Shown: in pieces, positions 53,097-61,505 of the stretch | How positions within the stretch are numbered: the first letter of the stretch is position 1 | How the letters are laid out: each line of letters starts with the position of its first letter | Source: Prevotellaceae bacterium | Lineage (GTDB): Bacteria > Bacteroidota > Bacteroidia > Bacteroidales > Bacteroidaceae | Assembly: GCA_019420585.1 (NCBI GenBank) | Contig: JAHZGX010000011.1 | Location: 119,481 to 183,480, forward strand | Reading direction: 5' to 3' | Length of the DNA: 64,000 nt | The notes under the pieces: model-generated | What the model was told of the DNA's origin: nothing | What the model saw: only the letters and a program-made list of their open reading frames with translations | Database searches by the model: none | Translations under genes and position numbers: made by a program

Positions 53097-56069
53097 ATGA
53101 ACACAAAACAAACATGCAAGGGAATACTTATTGGCCTGTTGTTGCTGATGGGTCATGTGGCTTCGGCTGCCATATATTCTGACTCCAATGACAACCTTGA
53201 CCTGCCCTTTAAAGCCACGACACTGATTGGTGACAATTTCGCTCCGGGTACACAATGGTACAAGATACAGGTGTCAGGAGGAAAATACTGGGCCGTGCAA
53301 AAGGAGGCGGTCACGTGTTCGGCTGTCTCCGATGGCTTCTCCGATGACAATTACTTCTGCTTTGTGGGCGACAATACGGATGGATTTCAGTTGTACAACA
53401 AGTCATTGGGTACAGGTTACCTCATTTGCTGCGCCAGTGACACCAGCCATGAGCCGCTCCTGCCCGTACAGAAGGCATTGGCTCCCGCGCCCTGCACGCT
53501 GAAACTGAGTGTGAATGCCGATGGCTATAATTTCTATTACCCCGGCAATCAAACGGCCTGTATCAATGACCTGCACGGCGATGGGGTGTTGACGCTGTGG
53601 ACATCAAGTGCCGCACCCTCGGGCTCCGGCTGCCGTATGTACATTGAAGCCGTGGATTCTGAGACCATCGCACCGGAGCAGGAGAGTGGGGTGCCTTTCC
53701 GGTGCACGCGCATCGTCAATGGGGAATTTGCTCCCTACACCCGGTGGTACACCATGAACATTCGTTCTGGCAAGTTGCTCAAGGCAACCGATGAACGTAT
53801 TCTCTGTGCTCCCACCGACACGGTGACAGCCAGCCACCTGTGGTGCTTCACGGGAAGCAAGGCTGAGGGCTATACTGTGTACAACTATGCTTATGGCACA
53901 AATCATGTGGCTCATGTGGCCTCCGCATCTGACAAGGAATTGGTGAAGATGGTGCAAGCAGGCACGTCCGATGGCGGTACGTCTGTGTTTCAAATAAGCC
54001 AGAACAGCAGTGGAGGCGTTAATCTGCATTTCCCTGACGTGCCTAACAGTTGCTGGAATGATTATGGGGTCAATGGGTACATTGCCCTGTGGAATAGTGC
54101 GAACGCCCCCTCTGATGGCGGTTCAAACATCCTCTTTAACCAGTATGACACCTCTCTCCTGCCTCAGGAACCCATTGTGGACAGTACTGCATGGATGTCC
54201 GTGGACGGTGAAATAGTATATATATGTCTGAAGGATGGCGGAGTGCATGCCTTTCCACGTGAATATCTGCTCTTGCAGACGACTTCTAACGGCATTTTGT
54301 CCCTGCTGACCAAGAACGGTGCAAAATATACCTATAATGAGGATGACATCGATAGTCTCACCACCCACGTTCCTGCAGAACTGCCCCGAATGCTGAGTTT
54401 CAAGTTCAACAACAAGTTCAATGACATGCTCATGGTGGATGCATTTGGCGAGTTTACAGACTCTGCACATATTTCTGTGATTGTGGGAAGCATTGGCAAG
54501 AGGCTGGTGGCGAGCATCAAGACATCGCAGGAAGAGGCGGAAGTCTACATCGTAGACTCGTTGCAGGACAGCAAGTACACAAGCCGACGCTTCGAATCTC
54601 CCGTGACCTATACTGTGGCACGTCCTGGATGGCGCATGCTTAGGCGCAATGCCATCACGGGGGCTTACGGCATGCATCCCTTTGGCAATGATTATCAAGT
54701 GAGCGTCAAATATCTGTCCGATGCTCCGACTACAGAATATGGCGTGCCTGCCATCTACATTACAACGGATGATGGCAGTATGATAAGCAGCAAGACCACC
54801 TATCTGTCGGCTAAAATCAAGATAGATGGAGCGGGTTATCTACCTGACATGGAGGAAATGCCCATGCAGATCAAGGGGCGTGGCAACAGTTCTTGGGCAG
54901 GTACGTGGGGCAAGAGTCCTTATCGCATCAAGTTTGCCACCAAGCAGAAACCTTTGGGTATGAAGGCTGGCAAGAACTGGAACCTGATAGCCAATAAGCA
55001 GAAAGGCTCAATGACCACCAATGTTATCGGTTCGCGCGTGGCTGAGATGGTTGGAGCGGCAGCAGCCAATCACTTCTTGCCCGTAGAACTCTACATCAAT
55101 GGGGGCTACCGTGGCTCGTATAACCTGACTGAAAAAGTGGGGTTCAGCAACAACAGCATCGACTTGCTTGATGAGACAAATGCCGCACTGCTGGAACTGG
55201 ATACTTATTATGATGAGACGTACAAGTTCACTACCACGCAATACAGCGTGCCTGTCAACGTCAAGTATCCTGACTTCAGCAGCGATGTGACCAATCTGAC
55301 TCTTTCTGTGGTCTCGAAACATTTCAACACTTTGACCAACAATGTACTGCGCATGAGACCTGTATCGGAGTATGCCGACCCTGTGTATTTGGCACGCTAC
55401 TTGATGGTGAATGACCTTATATTCAACCTTGAGTTGACACATCCCAAGAGCATGTTCGTATACAATGAAAACATCCTGAGCGACAGCACACGCTATATCT
55501 TTGGCCCCGTATGGGACTGTGACTGGGGATTTGGCTATCAATCAAGTCAGAACTACTTCATTGTTGATGCCGAGACAGATTATTATGATGCTCCTGCCGC
55601 GCAATCCACAGGCAAACGCTTCTTGAAAGCACTACGTTATAACGGCGGTAATGAACTTAACAAACAATATTACCGTGTGTGGACAGACTTCATGCAGAAT
55701 CACTTGGATGACCTGCTGGAGTATCTGGATGACTATTATGCCTTGGCCAAAAAGTCCTTTGAGCACGACAACACGATGTGGTCATGTGGTGGAAGTGCCG
55801 CCTATGCTGACATCACCAAACAAAGTAAGGAATGGCTGAGGAAACGTGCCGAGTATGTCTATGACTATCTGAGCAACACGCTCGGGTATGCCGATAAGGG
55901 CTATCTGGAGCCGGACATCCCCGATGCCATAGATATAGTAAGGCATGAACCGGAAACAAAGTCTGTCCAAGGTGTGTATGACTTGACCGGGCGAAGGGTG
56001 GGGGATACCCTCGACCATTTGCCTTCCGGCATCTACATACAAAACGGGCGCAAGGTTATGAAGAAATAG
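53097..56069 (+). CDS. secreted CotH-kinase-family protein with duplicated N-terminal domain
   Basis: A 990-residue surface protein. A signal peptide (GILIGLLLLMGHVASAA) leads to two related modules of about 160 residues (about 28-195 and 200-365), each with NFAPGTQWYKIQ / EFAPYTRWYTMN openings. A beta domain follows, then the CotH domain (about 555-870): GRGNSSWAGTWGKSPYRIKF, the GYRGSYNLTEKVG segment and VWDCDWGFGY. The end VYDLTGRRV...LPSGIYIQNGRKVMKK looks like a type IX secretion signal. CotH proteins of spores are atypical protein kinases; the role in Bacteroidetes is unclear. I start at 53097. Confidence 0.85.
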   Translation: MNTKQTCKGILIGLLLLMGHVASAAIYSDSNDNLDLPFKATTLIGDNFAPGTQWYKIQVSGGKYWAVQKEAVTCSAVSDGFSDDNYFCFVGDNTDGFQLYNKSLGTGYLICCASDTSHEPLLPVQKALAPAPCTLKLSVNADGYNFYYPGNQTACINDLHGDGVLTLWTSSAAPSGSGCRMYIEAVDSETIAPEQESGVPFRCTRIVNGEFAPYTRWYTMNIRSGKLLKATDERILCAPTDTVTASHLWCFTGSKAEGYTVYNYAYGTNHVAHVASASDKELVKMVQAGTSDGGTSVFQISQNSSGGVNLHFPDVPNSCWNDYGVNGYIALWNSANAPSDGGSNILFNQYDTSLLPQEPIVDSTAWMSVDGEIVYICLKDGGVHAFPREYLLLQTTSNGILSLLTKNGAKYTYNEDDIDSLTTHVPAELPRMLSFKFNNKFNDMLMVDAFGEFTDSAHISVIVGSIGKRLVASIKTSQEEAEVYIVDSLQDSKYTSRRFESPVTYTVARPGWRMLRRNAITGAYGMHPFGNDYQVSVKYLSDAPTTEYGVPAIYITTDDGSMISSKTTYLSAKIKIDGAGYLPDMEEMPMQIKGRGNSSWAGTWGKSPYRIKFATKQKPLGMKAGKNWNLIANKQKGSMTTNVIGSRVAEMVGAAAANHFLPVELYINGGYRGSYNLTEKVGFSNNSIDLLDETNAALLELDTYYDETYKFTTTQYSVPVNVKYPDFSSDVTNLTLSVVSKHFNTLTNNVLRMRPVSEYADPVYLARYLMVNDLIFNLELTHPKSMFVYNENILSDSTRYIFGPVWDCDWGFGYQSSQNYFIVDAETDYYDAPAAQSTGKRFLKALRYNGGNELNKQYYRVWTDFMQNHLDDLLEYLDDYYALAKKSFEHDNTMWSCGGSAAYADITKQSKEWLRKRAEYVYDYLSNTLGYADKGYLEPDIPDAIDIVRHEPETKSVQGVYDLTGRRVGDTLDHLPSGIYIQNGRKVMKK

Positions 56070-56088
56070 TTTGTCATTGATATATAAC

Positions 56089-57285
56089 ATGAATTTCATT
56101 TTCATATCACCTAACTTCCCTCAGCATTACGCACATTTCTGTGCCAGGCTGCATGAGAACGGTGCCAACGTGCTGGGCATAGGAGACGCTCCCTACGAGG
56201 AGTTGTGCGATGAACTGAAGTCTGCCCTGACCGAGTATTACAAGGTGGCCGACATGGAGGACTATGCCTTGATGTATCAGGCAGTGGCTTACTTCGCATG
56301 GCATTATGGGCGTATCGATTGGATAGAGAGCAATAACGAGTACTGGCTACAGCTGGATGCCAGGCTTCGCACTGACTTCAACGTGTGTACAGGAATGAAG
56401 AACGACCGTATAGAGAGCGTGAAAGAAAAGTCGGAGATGAAGAAATACTATGCCAAGGGAGGCATCCGCACGGCACGTCAGATAAAAGCATCGGAAGGAT
56501 TGGACTCTGTTTTGCGGTTTGCTTCAGAGGCCGGCTATCCTCTTTTCGTGAAGCCTGATGTGGGTGTGGGAGCGGTTAGTTCGCACAAGTTGGTGGATGA
56601 GAGTGACCTTCGTCACTTCTTTGCTTCCACCGAACATGTGAGTGACTATGTGGTGGAGGAGTTCGTCACGGGCAATATATGCACCTACGATGCTGTGATT
56701 GACAGCCGTGGAGAACCTCTCTTTGAAAGCATGTGCGTGTGTCCTCCCAGCATTGCAGACATCGTAAACTATAATCTGGACAGCACTTATTATGTGGAGA
56801 AGCACATGAGCGAGAACCTGCGCTTCTGGGGGCGGCGCACAGTGAAAGCCTTTGGAGTGCAGAGTCGTTTCGTACATCTAGAGTTCTTCTGTCTTGATCG
56901 GCCGCACCGCGGATTGGGGGAGAAAGGAGACTTCGTTGCCTTGGAAGTGAACATGCGCCCGGGAGGCGGTTTTACACCTGACATGATAAATTATGCCCAC
57001 AGTGTGGATGTGTACAAGATTTGGGCCGACATGGTGGTGTATGACAGGCGTACGCAGCCTTCTCCCGAAGACGATTATTACTGCGTGTTTGCCGGGAGGC
57101 GTGACAACGTGCCTTACGAATTCACGCATGAGGACATTTTGACCAAGTATGCCTATGCCATACAGGAGGCTCCGCGCATTCCTCAAGCGCTGAGCGGGGC
57201 CATGGGCGACCAGGCTTACATAGCACGTTTCCGCACAAGTGAGGAGCGTGACTCGTTCCTCTATGACACGTGCCACCGAATATAG
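56089..57285 (+). CDS. ATP-grasp ligase-like protein
   Basis: A 398-residue ATP-grasp enzyme, the family that joins a carboxylate (as acyl phosphate) to an amine or thiol. An N-terminal Rossmann-like part (MNFIFISPNFPQHYAHFCARL) precedes the ATP-binding region (YPLFVKPDVGVGAVSSHKL; VVEEFVTGNICTYDAVID) and the Mg-binding end DFVALEVNMRPGGGFTPDM. I start at 56089; the ORF also opens at 56071. The esterase gene follows by 43 bases and an S51 peptidase-like gene overlaps that, so the three form an operon. The substrates are unknown; a peptide or amino-acid conjugate is plausible. Confidence 0.82.
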   Translation: MNFIFISPNFPQHYAHFCARLHENGANVLGIGDAPYEELCDELKSALTEYYKVADMEDYALMYQAVAYFAWHYGRIDWIESNNEYWLQLDARLRTDFNVCTGMKNDRIESVKEKSEMKKYYAKGGIRTARQIKASEGLDSVLRFASEAGYPLFVKPDVGVGAVSSHKLVDESDLRHFFASTEHVSDYVVEEFVTGNICTYDAVIDSRGEPLFESMCVCPPSIADIVNYNLDSTYYVEKHMSENLRFWGRRTVKAFGVQSRFVHLEFFCLDRPHRGLGEKGDFVALEVNMRPGGGFTPDMINYAHSVDVYKIWADMVVYDRRTQPSPEDDYYCVFAGRRDNVPYEFTHEDILTKYAYAIQEAPRIPQALSGAMGDQAYIARFRTSEERDSFLYDTCHRI

Positions 57286-57328
57286 AGCGCTAATCTCCCC
57301 AATGTTTTACCAAACGGAATTGACAAGA

Positions 57329-58063
57329 ATGAAGATAGAATACTACAAGGAATGGAGCCACAGCATGGGGCGGGACATGGAATACAAGGTTTATGGAGAA
57401 ACCGGACATCCTTTGCTTGCTTTCCCCAGCCAGGACGGGCGATTCTTTGATTATGAGAACTTTGGCATGGTGGACGTGCTTGCTCCCTGGATTGAGAGTG
57501 GCCGGGTGCGTCTTGTGTGCTGTGACAGCATTGATGCGGAGACGTGGAGTTGCCAGCAAGGGAAGCCACGCCCACGCATTGAGTTGCATGAGCGCTGGTT
57601 CCATTACATTGTGGATGAACTGATTCCCTGTGTCAGATGCTCTGAGGAGGAAACTTTCATGGTCACGGGATGCAGCATGGGTGGATTTCACGCAGGCAAT
57701 TTCTTCTTTCGCCGACCGGACATCTTCGACACCCTGATTGCCTTGAGCGGACTATACCATTCAGCTTACGGATTCGGTTCTTACCACGATGACCTCACCT
57801 ATGCCAACTCTCCTCAGGACTTCCTCCCCAACATGCCAGACAATCATTCCTGGATGACTCTTTACCGCCAGCGCAGAATCGTGCTGTGCGTGGGGCAGGG
57901 ACAATGGGAGGAAGAACTGCTTGAAAGCACCCGCCGTATGGATGAGATACTGAGCAGAAAGGGTATTCCAGCCTGGGTGGACTACTGGGGATTCGACGTT
58001 GATCATGACTGGCCATGGTGGCGCAAGCAACTGGCCTACTTCATGCAAAACCTTGTACCATGA
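57329..58063 (+). CDS. esterase-family alpha/beta hydrolase (esterase-D-like)
   Basis: A 244-residue cytosolic-type esterase without a signal peptide. It has the nucleophile motif TGCSMGGFHAG (Ser near residue 114), a lid segment rich in aromatics, and the late WGFDVDHDWPWWRKQ with the probable catalytic His. I start at 57329 (MKIEYYKEWSHSMGRD); the longer ORF upstream overlaps the ATP-grasp gene in another frame. Its stop codon overlaps the ATG of the S51-like gene (ATGA at 58060), showing translational coupling. The substrate is unknown. Confidence 0.82.
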   Translation: MKIEYYKEWSHSMGRDMEYKVYGETGHPLLAFPSQDGRFFDYENFGMVDVLAPWIESGRVRLVCCDSIDAETWSCQQGKPRPRIELHERWFHYIVDELIPCVRCSEEETFMVTGCSMGGFHAGNFFFRRPDIFDTLIALSGLYHSAYGFGSYHDDLTYANSPQDFLPNMPDNHSWMTLYRQRRIVLCVGQGQWEEELLESTRRMDEILSRKGIPAWVDYWGFDVDHDWPWWRKQLAYFMQNLVP

Positions 58064-58782
58064 CTTTGTTCCTGACAAGCAGCCCTTTCATTGAGGGCTC
58101 GCCTGCATTCTCCTGCGAGAACGGGTTTGCCGACATGTTTCTTCATGCCCTGCCGCAGCCGGTCAACGCGCTTTTTGTGGCCAGTTCTCCCGAGGACATA
58201 GAGGGCACGGAAGAGTGGGCGCGGTGCATGAAGGAGAGCATGGGAGAGTTGGGAGCCAACGTACTTACCGCCCATGTACTGCACAACGGCACTGCGGCTG
58301 ATGCTCCGTATCTCGTTGCCGGTGCCAACTTTATCATGCTCAATGGAGGACATGTGCCTACGCAAAACCGCTTCTTCCTGCGTCTGGGATTGCGTGCTTT
58401 GCTTCAAGATTGGGATGGAGTGCTTTTGGGCATCAGTGCAGGAAGCATGAACTGTGCTGATACAGTGTATGCACTTCCTGAGGAACCGGGCGAGGCCATA
58501 AGCCCTTTCTATCAAAGGTTCCTGCCCGGACTAGGGCTCACACACACCAGCATCATACCGCATTTCCAGAGATTGCGCGATGCCGTGCTTGACGGAAAAG
58601 TCATGATTGACGATTTGGCCGTGGGTGACAGTATTGGCCACCGCTTCTACGCCTTGCCTGATGGCTCGTATCTTTACCGCAAGGAAAGACGTGAGGAACT
58701 GCATGGGCCGGCATGGGTGATTGCCGACGGCCAGTGCCGACAATGCAATCATTGTAACGAGATGTTGCTCCTAAACGAGTGA
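58060..58782 (+). CDS. peptidase S51-like (dipeptidase E / cyanophycinase family) protein
   Basis: A 240-residue type 1 glutamine-amidotransferase-fold protein of the S51 family. The nucleophile elbow is LGISAGSMNCAD (Ser at about residue 129). Typical companions are the MLNGGHVPTQNRFF segment, PGLGLTHTSIIPHF, and FYALPDGSYLY near the end. S51 enzymes cleave Asp-containing dipeptides (peptidase E) or cyanophycin. A Cys-rich tail (CRQCNHCNE) is unusual. It is the last gene of the ATP-grasp/esterase operon. Confidence 0.82.
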   Translation: MTLFLTSSPFIEGSPAFSCENGFADMFLHALPQPVNALFVASSPEDIEGTEEWARCMKESMGELGANVLTAHVLHNGTAADAPYLVAGANFIMLNGGHVPTQNRFFLRLGLRALLQDWDGVLLGISAGSMNCADTVYALPEEPGEAISPFYQRFLPGLGLTHTSIIPHFQRLRDAVLDGKVMIDDLAVGDSIGHRFYALPDGSYLYRKERREELHGPAWVIADGQCRQCNHCNEMLLLNE

Positions 58783-58805
58783 CAACGGTTGCGTGTCCGC
58801 ATAGT

Positions 58806-59780
58806 TTAGACAATATCTTTATCAGAAAGATGGCGATTGGCCTGTGCCTTGCTCATCTGAGCCAGTTGCCATGAGTTGTACACGTTGTGCCATATGCTGT
58901 AGAAGCCGCCAGCCAATGCCGTTACAGGCGTGAGGAATGTGTATCCCATCCAGATGGCAAACACCGTGTTTTTCTGTCCGCAGGACTGTGCACTGCTTAT
59001 GGGATCCCCATACAGGCGGCCAACAAACCGCCCTGCGGCGAATTGTACAATACAGGCAATCAAGGAGGCCAGCGCAATTCCTACCGCCATCATGACAGAC
59101 ACATGGCTGTTGACAAGACTGCGCGTGGTGACAGCCAAAGCCAGGGCGAGTGCCACTGCCCACAGATGAAATGGCAAGTCGCGGTAAGAGGCTAGCCGTT
59201 CCGTGAGTCCGGGAGAAAGTCTGCGCAGTATTTCTGCGGCCAATATCGGTAAAAGCAAAAGCGGGAACACCTTTCCCAATATGACATAGAAGGCACGTGT
59301 GAAGTCCATTTCTGCTTGTGGATGTGCCAAAGGAACAAGAATTGGAACAAGGATTGCCACACATAAGTTTACAAGTAGGGTGTAGGCCGTGGTGGTGCCG
59401 GCGCGTCCTCCCAACTTGCTTGTAACCACCACCGCCGCGGTGGCCGTGGGGCAGATGAAGCACAGCAACGCCCCTTCAAGCGCGGGACGGAGCGATGTAT
59501 GCGGGAAGGCAACGAGCAGAAGGCACAGTGCCAGGAACATTCCTCCTTGCAGCATGAGGTTCCACATCTGCCAGCGGCAGAGGCGTAACTGGGCAGGCCG
59601 TACTCTGCAGAAAGTGAGGAAAAGCATGGAGAAGATGAGGATGGGTTGGATGACCGTAACCCCGTGTAGCAAGCAACTACGTAATCCGCTTCCCAAAGGA
59701 AGGCATAACAAAATGAAATACGAACTTACCCCGGCCATCATGCTGATGGCCAATGTCCATTTCCTAATAAATTCACGCAT
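58806..59780 (-). CDS. bile acid:sodium symporter (BASS)-family transporter
   Basis: An integral membrane transporter of 324 residues with about nine to ten hydrophobic segments. BASS-like signatures are FICPTATAAVVVTSKLGG in the first half and SSAQSCGQKNTVFAIWMGY in the second. Family members import or export organic anions with sodium. It is convergent with the S51 gene, with 23 bases between stop codons. The substrate is unknown. Confidence 0.82.
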   Translation of the reverse strand: MREFIRKWTLAISMMAGVSSYFILLCLPLGSGLRSCLLHGVTVIQPILIFSMLFLTFCRVRPAQLRLCRWQMWNLMLQGGMFLALCLLLVAFPHTSLRPALEGALLCFICPTATAAVVVTSKLGGRAGTTTAYTLLVNLCVAILVPILVPLAHPQAEMDFTRAFYVILGKVFPLLLLPILAAEILRRLSPGLTERLASYRDLPFHLWAVALALALAVTTRSLVNSHVSVMMAVGIALASLIACIVQFAAGRFVGRLYGDPISSAQSCGQKNTVFAIWMGYTFLTPVTALAGGFYSIWHNVYNSWQLAQMSKAQANRHLSDKDIV

Positions 59781-59903
59781 CGGTTATCCTTGTATCATAG
59801 TCCGGAGTCTGCACCAAGGCTCCCGATGTGCAAAATTACACAAATCTGTTCATGCCGGTTATCTTTTCCCTGCATAATGTTCTTTTAGTGGAGTGGTTTT
59901 TGT

Positions 59904-59912
59904 AACTTTGCA
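59904..59912 (+). promoter_or_regulatory. -7 promoter box for 59943 gene
   Basis: TAACTTTGC, 31 bases before the ATG at 59943. Confidence 0.6.
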
Positions 59913-59942
59913 GCCGATTTCGTATTTATCAGTAAGCAAAGC

Positions 59943-60485
59943 ATGAATATTTATCTCAGATACTTTAATAAAGAGACCCTTGTCTCCACAGTGACAGATG
60001 CCATAGACTTCCTTCAGGGCATACCCGATATTGACATGGACGAGTTTCTCATGCAGGATATCAAGAGTTTTGTGGATGGTCCGAACATGTATCCCAAGCG
60101 TTATAAGGTGCGTGGCCACTCTTACTTTATTGTCATCAAGACCACTGCGCAGACCCTCGAGGAATTCAAGGACAAAGGGGCTGCCACGCGTGAAGCAAGC
60201 GAGAACGCACGTGCACAGCGTGATGCAAGGCAGGAGTTCTTTAATGCAAAGAAGATTGGATGGTATGAGGGAAAATTGCTCTTCAAGCGTGTGATAGCTA
60301 TTCCTCAGACCCAGAAATTCCAGTACATGGACACCACCTTCATTGCTCGTGTGCATACTGATTCCGTACAGGAATGCTACAATGCCATAGTAAGTCACCT
60401 GCGTACACGCAATGACGTGGATCCCCGTAGCCAATTCCCCAGCATCAAGGGGCGCAACTTCGAGTGTCGCTACCTGGGTGAATGA
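59943..60485 (+). CDS. conserved-type hypothetical protein coupled to GH25
   Basis: A 180-residue soluble, charged protein (MNIYLRYFNKETLVSTVTDAIDFLQG...). I do not recognise the family. A basic helical segment (residues 67-90, KDKGAATREASENARAQRDA) divides an alpha/beta N-terminal part from a C-terminal part with YMDTTFIARVHTDSVQECYNAIVSHL. There is no signal peptide, so it is cytosolic. Its stop codon overlaps the GH25 ATG (ATGA at 60482), so the two are translated together. Confidence 0.75.
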   Translation: MNIYLRYFNKETLVSTVTDAIDFLQGIPDIDMDEFLMQDIKSFVDGPNMYPKRYKVRGHSYFIVIKTTAQTLEEFKDKGAATREASENARAQRDARQEFFNAKKIGWYEGKLLFKRVIAIPQTQKFQYMDTTFIARVHTDSVQECYNAIVSHLRTRNDVDPRSQFPSIKGRNFECRYLGE

Positions 60486-61294
60486 GCGCTAAGAGGCGAC
60501 ATAACTCCGTTCGATGCATCATGGGAGCACTGATGATAGTGGCTCCCATGTGTGTTTGTTCCCTTTCCGCGCAGGACAAAAGTGACGACAGGTCCTTGCC
60601 TGTCCCCGATATATTGCCTTTGCCATTGAGGAGCGAGCATCCGGTAAGGCTACAGGTTGAATATAGCATTCCTTCTGGAATACACCATTCAACAGGGCTT
60701 ACCGGTATTGACGTTTCACATTATCAGGGAAACATAAACTGGTCAGATGTGGCACTTGACCCGTCTGTCCGGTTTGCTTATGTGAAAGCAACAGAGGCAT
60801 CAGGGCTGAGGGACAGCCATTTGGAGCGCAATCTGAGGGGAGCCAGAACAGCCCGTATCCCTGTAGGAGTCTACCATTTTTTCAGTCCCACTGCAGCAGT
60901 CAGTGACCAGTTACGCAATTTCCTTGGCTGTGTCAATCCCCAGGATACAGACCTCATCCCCATAGTGGATGTGGAGAAACGTGGAAGGGCATCTAGTGAA
61001 ACATTCAACACACGTTTGAAAAGTTTTCTCCGGGAGGTGGAGAAGGCTTATGGCGTAAAGCCCATCATATACACATACATGAACTTCTACAACCGTTACA
61101 TGGCAGGGCAATACGGCCAGTACAAGTTCATGATCGCCTCTTATTCCGAGGACATACCGCAATTGCTTGATGACCCCCAGATGGTGCTCTGGCAATTTAC
61201 CGATGCAGGAAGTGTGGAAGGAGTGAACACATGCGTAGACCGCAGCCGGTTTATGGACCGATACACCCTGGCCGACATCATGCTCCACCGCTGA
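60482..61294 (+). CDS. GH25 muramidase (lysozyme-like)
   Basis: Hydrolyses the MurNAc-GlcNAc bond of peptidoglycan; exported by a signal peptide (IMGALMIVAPMCVCSLSAQ). The catalytic domain (about residues 78-270) opens TGIDVSHYQGNINW with the first conserved Asp, has FAYVKATEASGLRD, and carries the DxE motif in PIVDVEKRG, with YTYMNFY and VLWQFTDAGSVEGV later. All key family residues appear present. The role could be self-wall remodelling or attack on other bacteria. Confidence 0.9.
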   Translation: MSAKRRHNSVRCIMGALMIVAPMCVCSLSAQDKSDDRSLPVPDILPLPLRSEHPVRLQVEYSIPSGIHHSTGLTGIDVSHYQGNINWSDVALDPSVRFAYVKATEASGLRDSHLERNLRGARTARIPVGVYHFFSPTAAVSDQLRNFLGCVNPQDTDLIPIVDVEKRGRASSETFNTRLKSFLREVEKAYGVKPIIYTYMNFYNRYMAGQYGQYKFMIASYSEDIPQLLDDPQMVLWQFTDAGSVEGVNTCVDRSRFMDRYTLADIMLHR

Positions 61295-61471
61295 TTTCCT
61301 TTGTCTTTTGCCCATAAGGATTACCCCCCCCCTATGGCTCATGAATGATGCGGTGAAGTGCCGGGAAGGGGGACTGGGATGGACTTTCTTCAGGCATTCC
61401 AGAGTCGTGGGGTTTCTGCGACACATGCCAACAAAATGCCAAGATGAGCCGCCGATGTGGCAGATTTATGC

Positions 61472-61480
61472 TAATTTTGC
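61472..61480 (+). promoter_or_regulatory. -7 promoter box for second GH92
   Basis: TAATTTTGC, 25 bases before the ATG at 61506. It shows that the upstream part of the long ORF (from 61308) is not translated. Confidence 0.55.
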
Positions 61481-61505
61481 ACAAAGAAAACCATTTAACA
61501 TATTG

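Noticed and set aside
61308..61505. N-terminal extension of the second GH92 ORF
   Set aside because: A promoter -7 box at 61472 and a signal peptide starting at 61506 or 61512 show that translation begins later.
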